6,211 bases of DNA from Akkermansia sp. (GTDB taxonomy: Bacteria; Verrucomicrobiota; Verrucomicrobiia; Verrucomicrobiales; Akkermansiaceae). Positions 5,772 to 6,211 of this stretch are shown piece after piece; the stretch's first letter is position 1; each line of letters opens with the position of its first letter. The notes under the pieces are model-generated. The model was not told the origin of the DNA. It was given only the letters and a program-made list of their open reading frames with translations, and did not search any database. Location of the stretch: NCBI GenBank assembly GCA_020047775.1, contig JAIFNK010000336.1, positions 1 through 6,211 on the forward strand, in the 5' to 3' direction. Both the position numbers and the translations under genes were made by a program.

Positions 5772-6151
5772 GGATGTCGGGAAAGCATCAGACTCCGCCT
5801 CGGGCTTCTTGCTGCGGTTTGGCAGGCGATAGACGCGGCGATGGCATCCTTGAGCGAAATCAGATTCGACGCACAACGACAGGTATGATCTTCGCACCTA
5901 AATTGCTTGCCGTCTCATGCCCCGTGACATGGACTTGCAACCGTCCACTCTGGTGGATGGGGATTTCAAAACCTCGGAATAGGCGTTCGGCAGTGACCGC
6001 AACATTGCCGCCAAACCGACCAAACGGCCGGGAAGGCGGTGGTGCATGTCCAAGCCGCTTGCCTACGGGGAAGGGGCCAAAGGCCATCGCAGTCGGCCTA
6101 TTCCGGCTTTGAACTCCCCGTCCACCAGGAAAAACAGTATCCAGCCTTCCC
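5772..6151. other. 380 bp without a convincing gene
   Basis: Open frames exist on both strands (such as 5774-6112 plus and 5860-6189 minus), but their translations are rich in Arg, Pro and Gly, show no domain pattern and overlap each other. Bases 5772-5949 show nothing I recognise. Bases 5950-6128 hold the inverted-repeat element described separately. A compact hairpin, CCGTCCAC (5941-5948) with GTGGATGG (5953-5960), loop TCTG, sits at its left edge. The region could be decayed gene or mobile-element DNA. Confidence 0.5.
5950..6128. repeat. 179-bp segment bounded by ~33-bp imperfect inverted repeats
   Basis: The left arm, 5950-5984, reads CTGGTGGAtGGGGAtTTCAA then A, ACCTC, GGAATAGGC. The reverse complement of the right arm, 6096-6128, reads CTGGTGGAcGGGGAgTTCAA then A, GCC, GGAATAGGC. 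Of the first 21 positions 19 match; a 5-versus-3-base junction follows, then 9 of 9 match. About 110 bp lie between the arms. This is far beyond chance. The form fits a MITE-like element or a long structured RNA/DNA cruciform. I see no clear target-site duplication at the edges and no transposase inside. Confidence 0.75.
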
Positions 6152-6211
6152 ATGAAAGCCATCCCCCGAATTTTCCCAATTCTACTCACTCCGGTTGCTC
6201 GCCGCTCGCTC
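6152..6211 (+). CDS. Possible start of a secreted protein, cut by the window end
   Basis: Twenty codons are open from ATG 6152 to the last base. They begin MKAIPR, then a hydrophobic stretch IFPILLTPVA, then Arg-Arg. Two early positive charges followed by a hydrophobic run resemble the start of a signal peptide, though the run is short and the arginines after it are unusual. An AGGAAAAA purine run (6127-6134) is too far upstream (about 18 bp) to be a good Shine-Dalgarno. The sequence is too short to identify. Confidence 0.35.
   Translation, partial: MKAIPRIFPILLTPVARRSL

Noticed and set aside
5500..5832. Plus-strand frame with a repeated PHSPAK/PHSSEK/PHPAEN peptide
   Set aside because: The peptide repeat is a by-product of the 20-bp DNA repeats; the frame runs antisense to the HTH ORF and has no other protein-like feature.
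1..6211. CRISPR arrays, tRNA or rRNA genes
   Set aside because: No regularly spaced identical repeats with unique spacers, no tRNA cloverleaf or rRNA-like stretch was seen on either strand.

Overview
The window looks like chromosomal DNA from a GC-rich bacterium. GC-ending codons, few strong Shine-Dalgarno sequences and the gene mix suggest the Verrucomicrobiota/Planctomycetota group, with a Luteolibacter-like verrucomicrobium as my best guess. This is inference: there is no rRNA or marker gene here to settle it.

Left part (1-3693): two convergent genes. The first, cut by the window start, encodes a large protein resembling the (alpha/alpha)6-barrel 'six-hairpin' carbohydrate enzymes. The second, on the minus strand, is an ABC transporter half-molecule of the SbmA/YddA/peroxisomal-ALD type (membrane domain fused to ATPase domain). 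Its ATPase domain has lost several catalytic residues while the reading frame stays intact.

Middle (3694-4507): a 243-bp divergent intergenic region with short repeats and a palindromic promoter candidate, then a 127-aa gene of unknown function. Its 3' side carries a near-perfect 49-nt hairpin and then a strong rho-independent terminator.

Toxin-antitoxin operon (4508-5474): a BrnT-like RNase toxin, its BrnA/CopG-like ribbon-helix-helix antitoxin, and a VanZ-family small membrane protein only 2 bp after the antitoxin. Spacing suggests one transcript.

Right part (5475-6211): a short XRE-type helix-turn-helix ORF on the minus strand, convergent with VanZ and apparently lacking its first helix. 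It is preceded by about three degenerate 20-bp repeats. Nearly 500 bp without a convincing gene follow. This stretch holds a 179-bp segment bounded by ~33-bp imperfect inverted repeats (MITE-like or a long structured element). A possible signal-peptide-bearing gene starts at 6152 and runs off the end. The unusual material lies in the degenerate ABC ATPase, the hairpin behind the orphan gene, and the repeat-rich right end.
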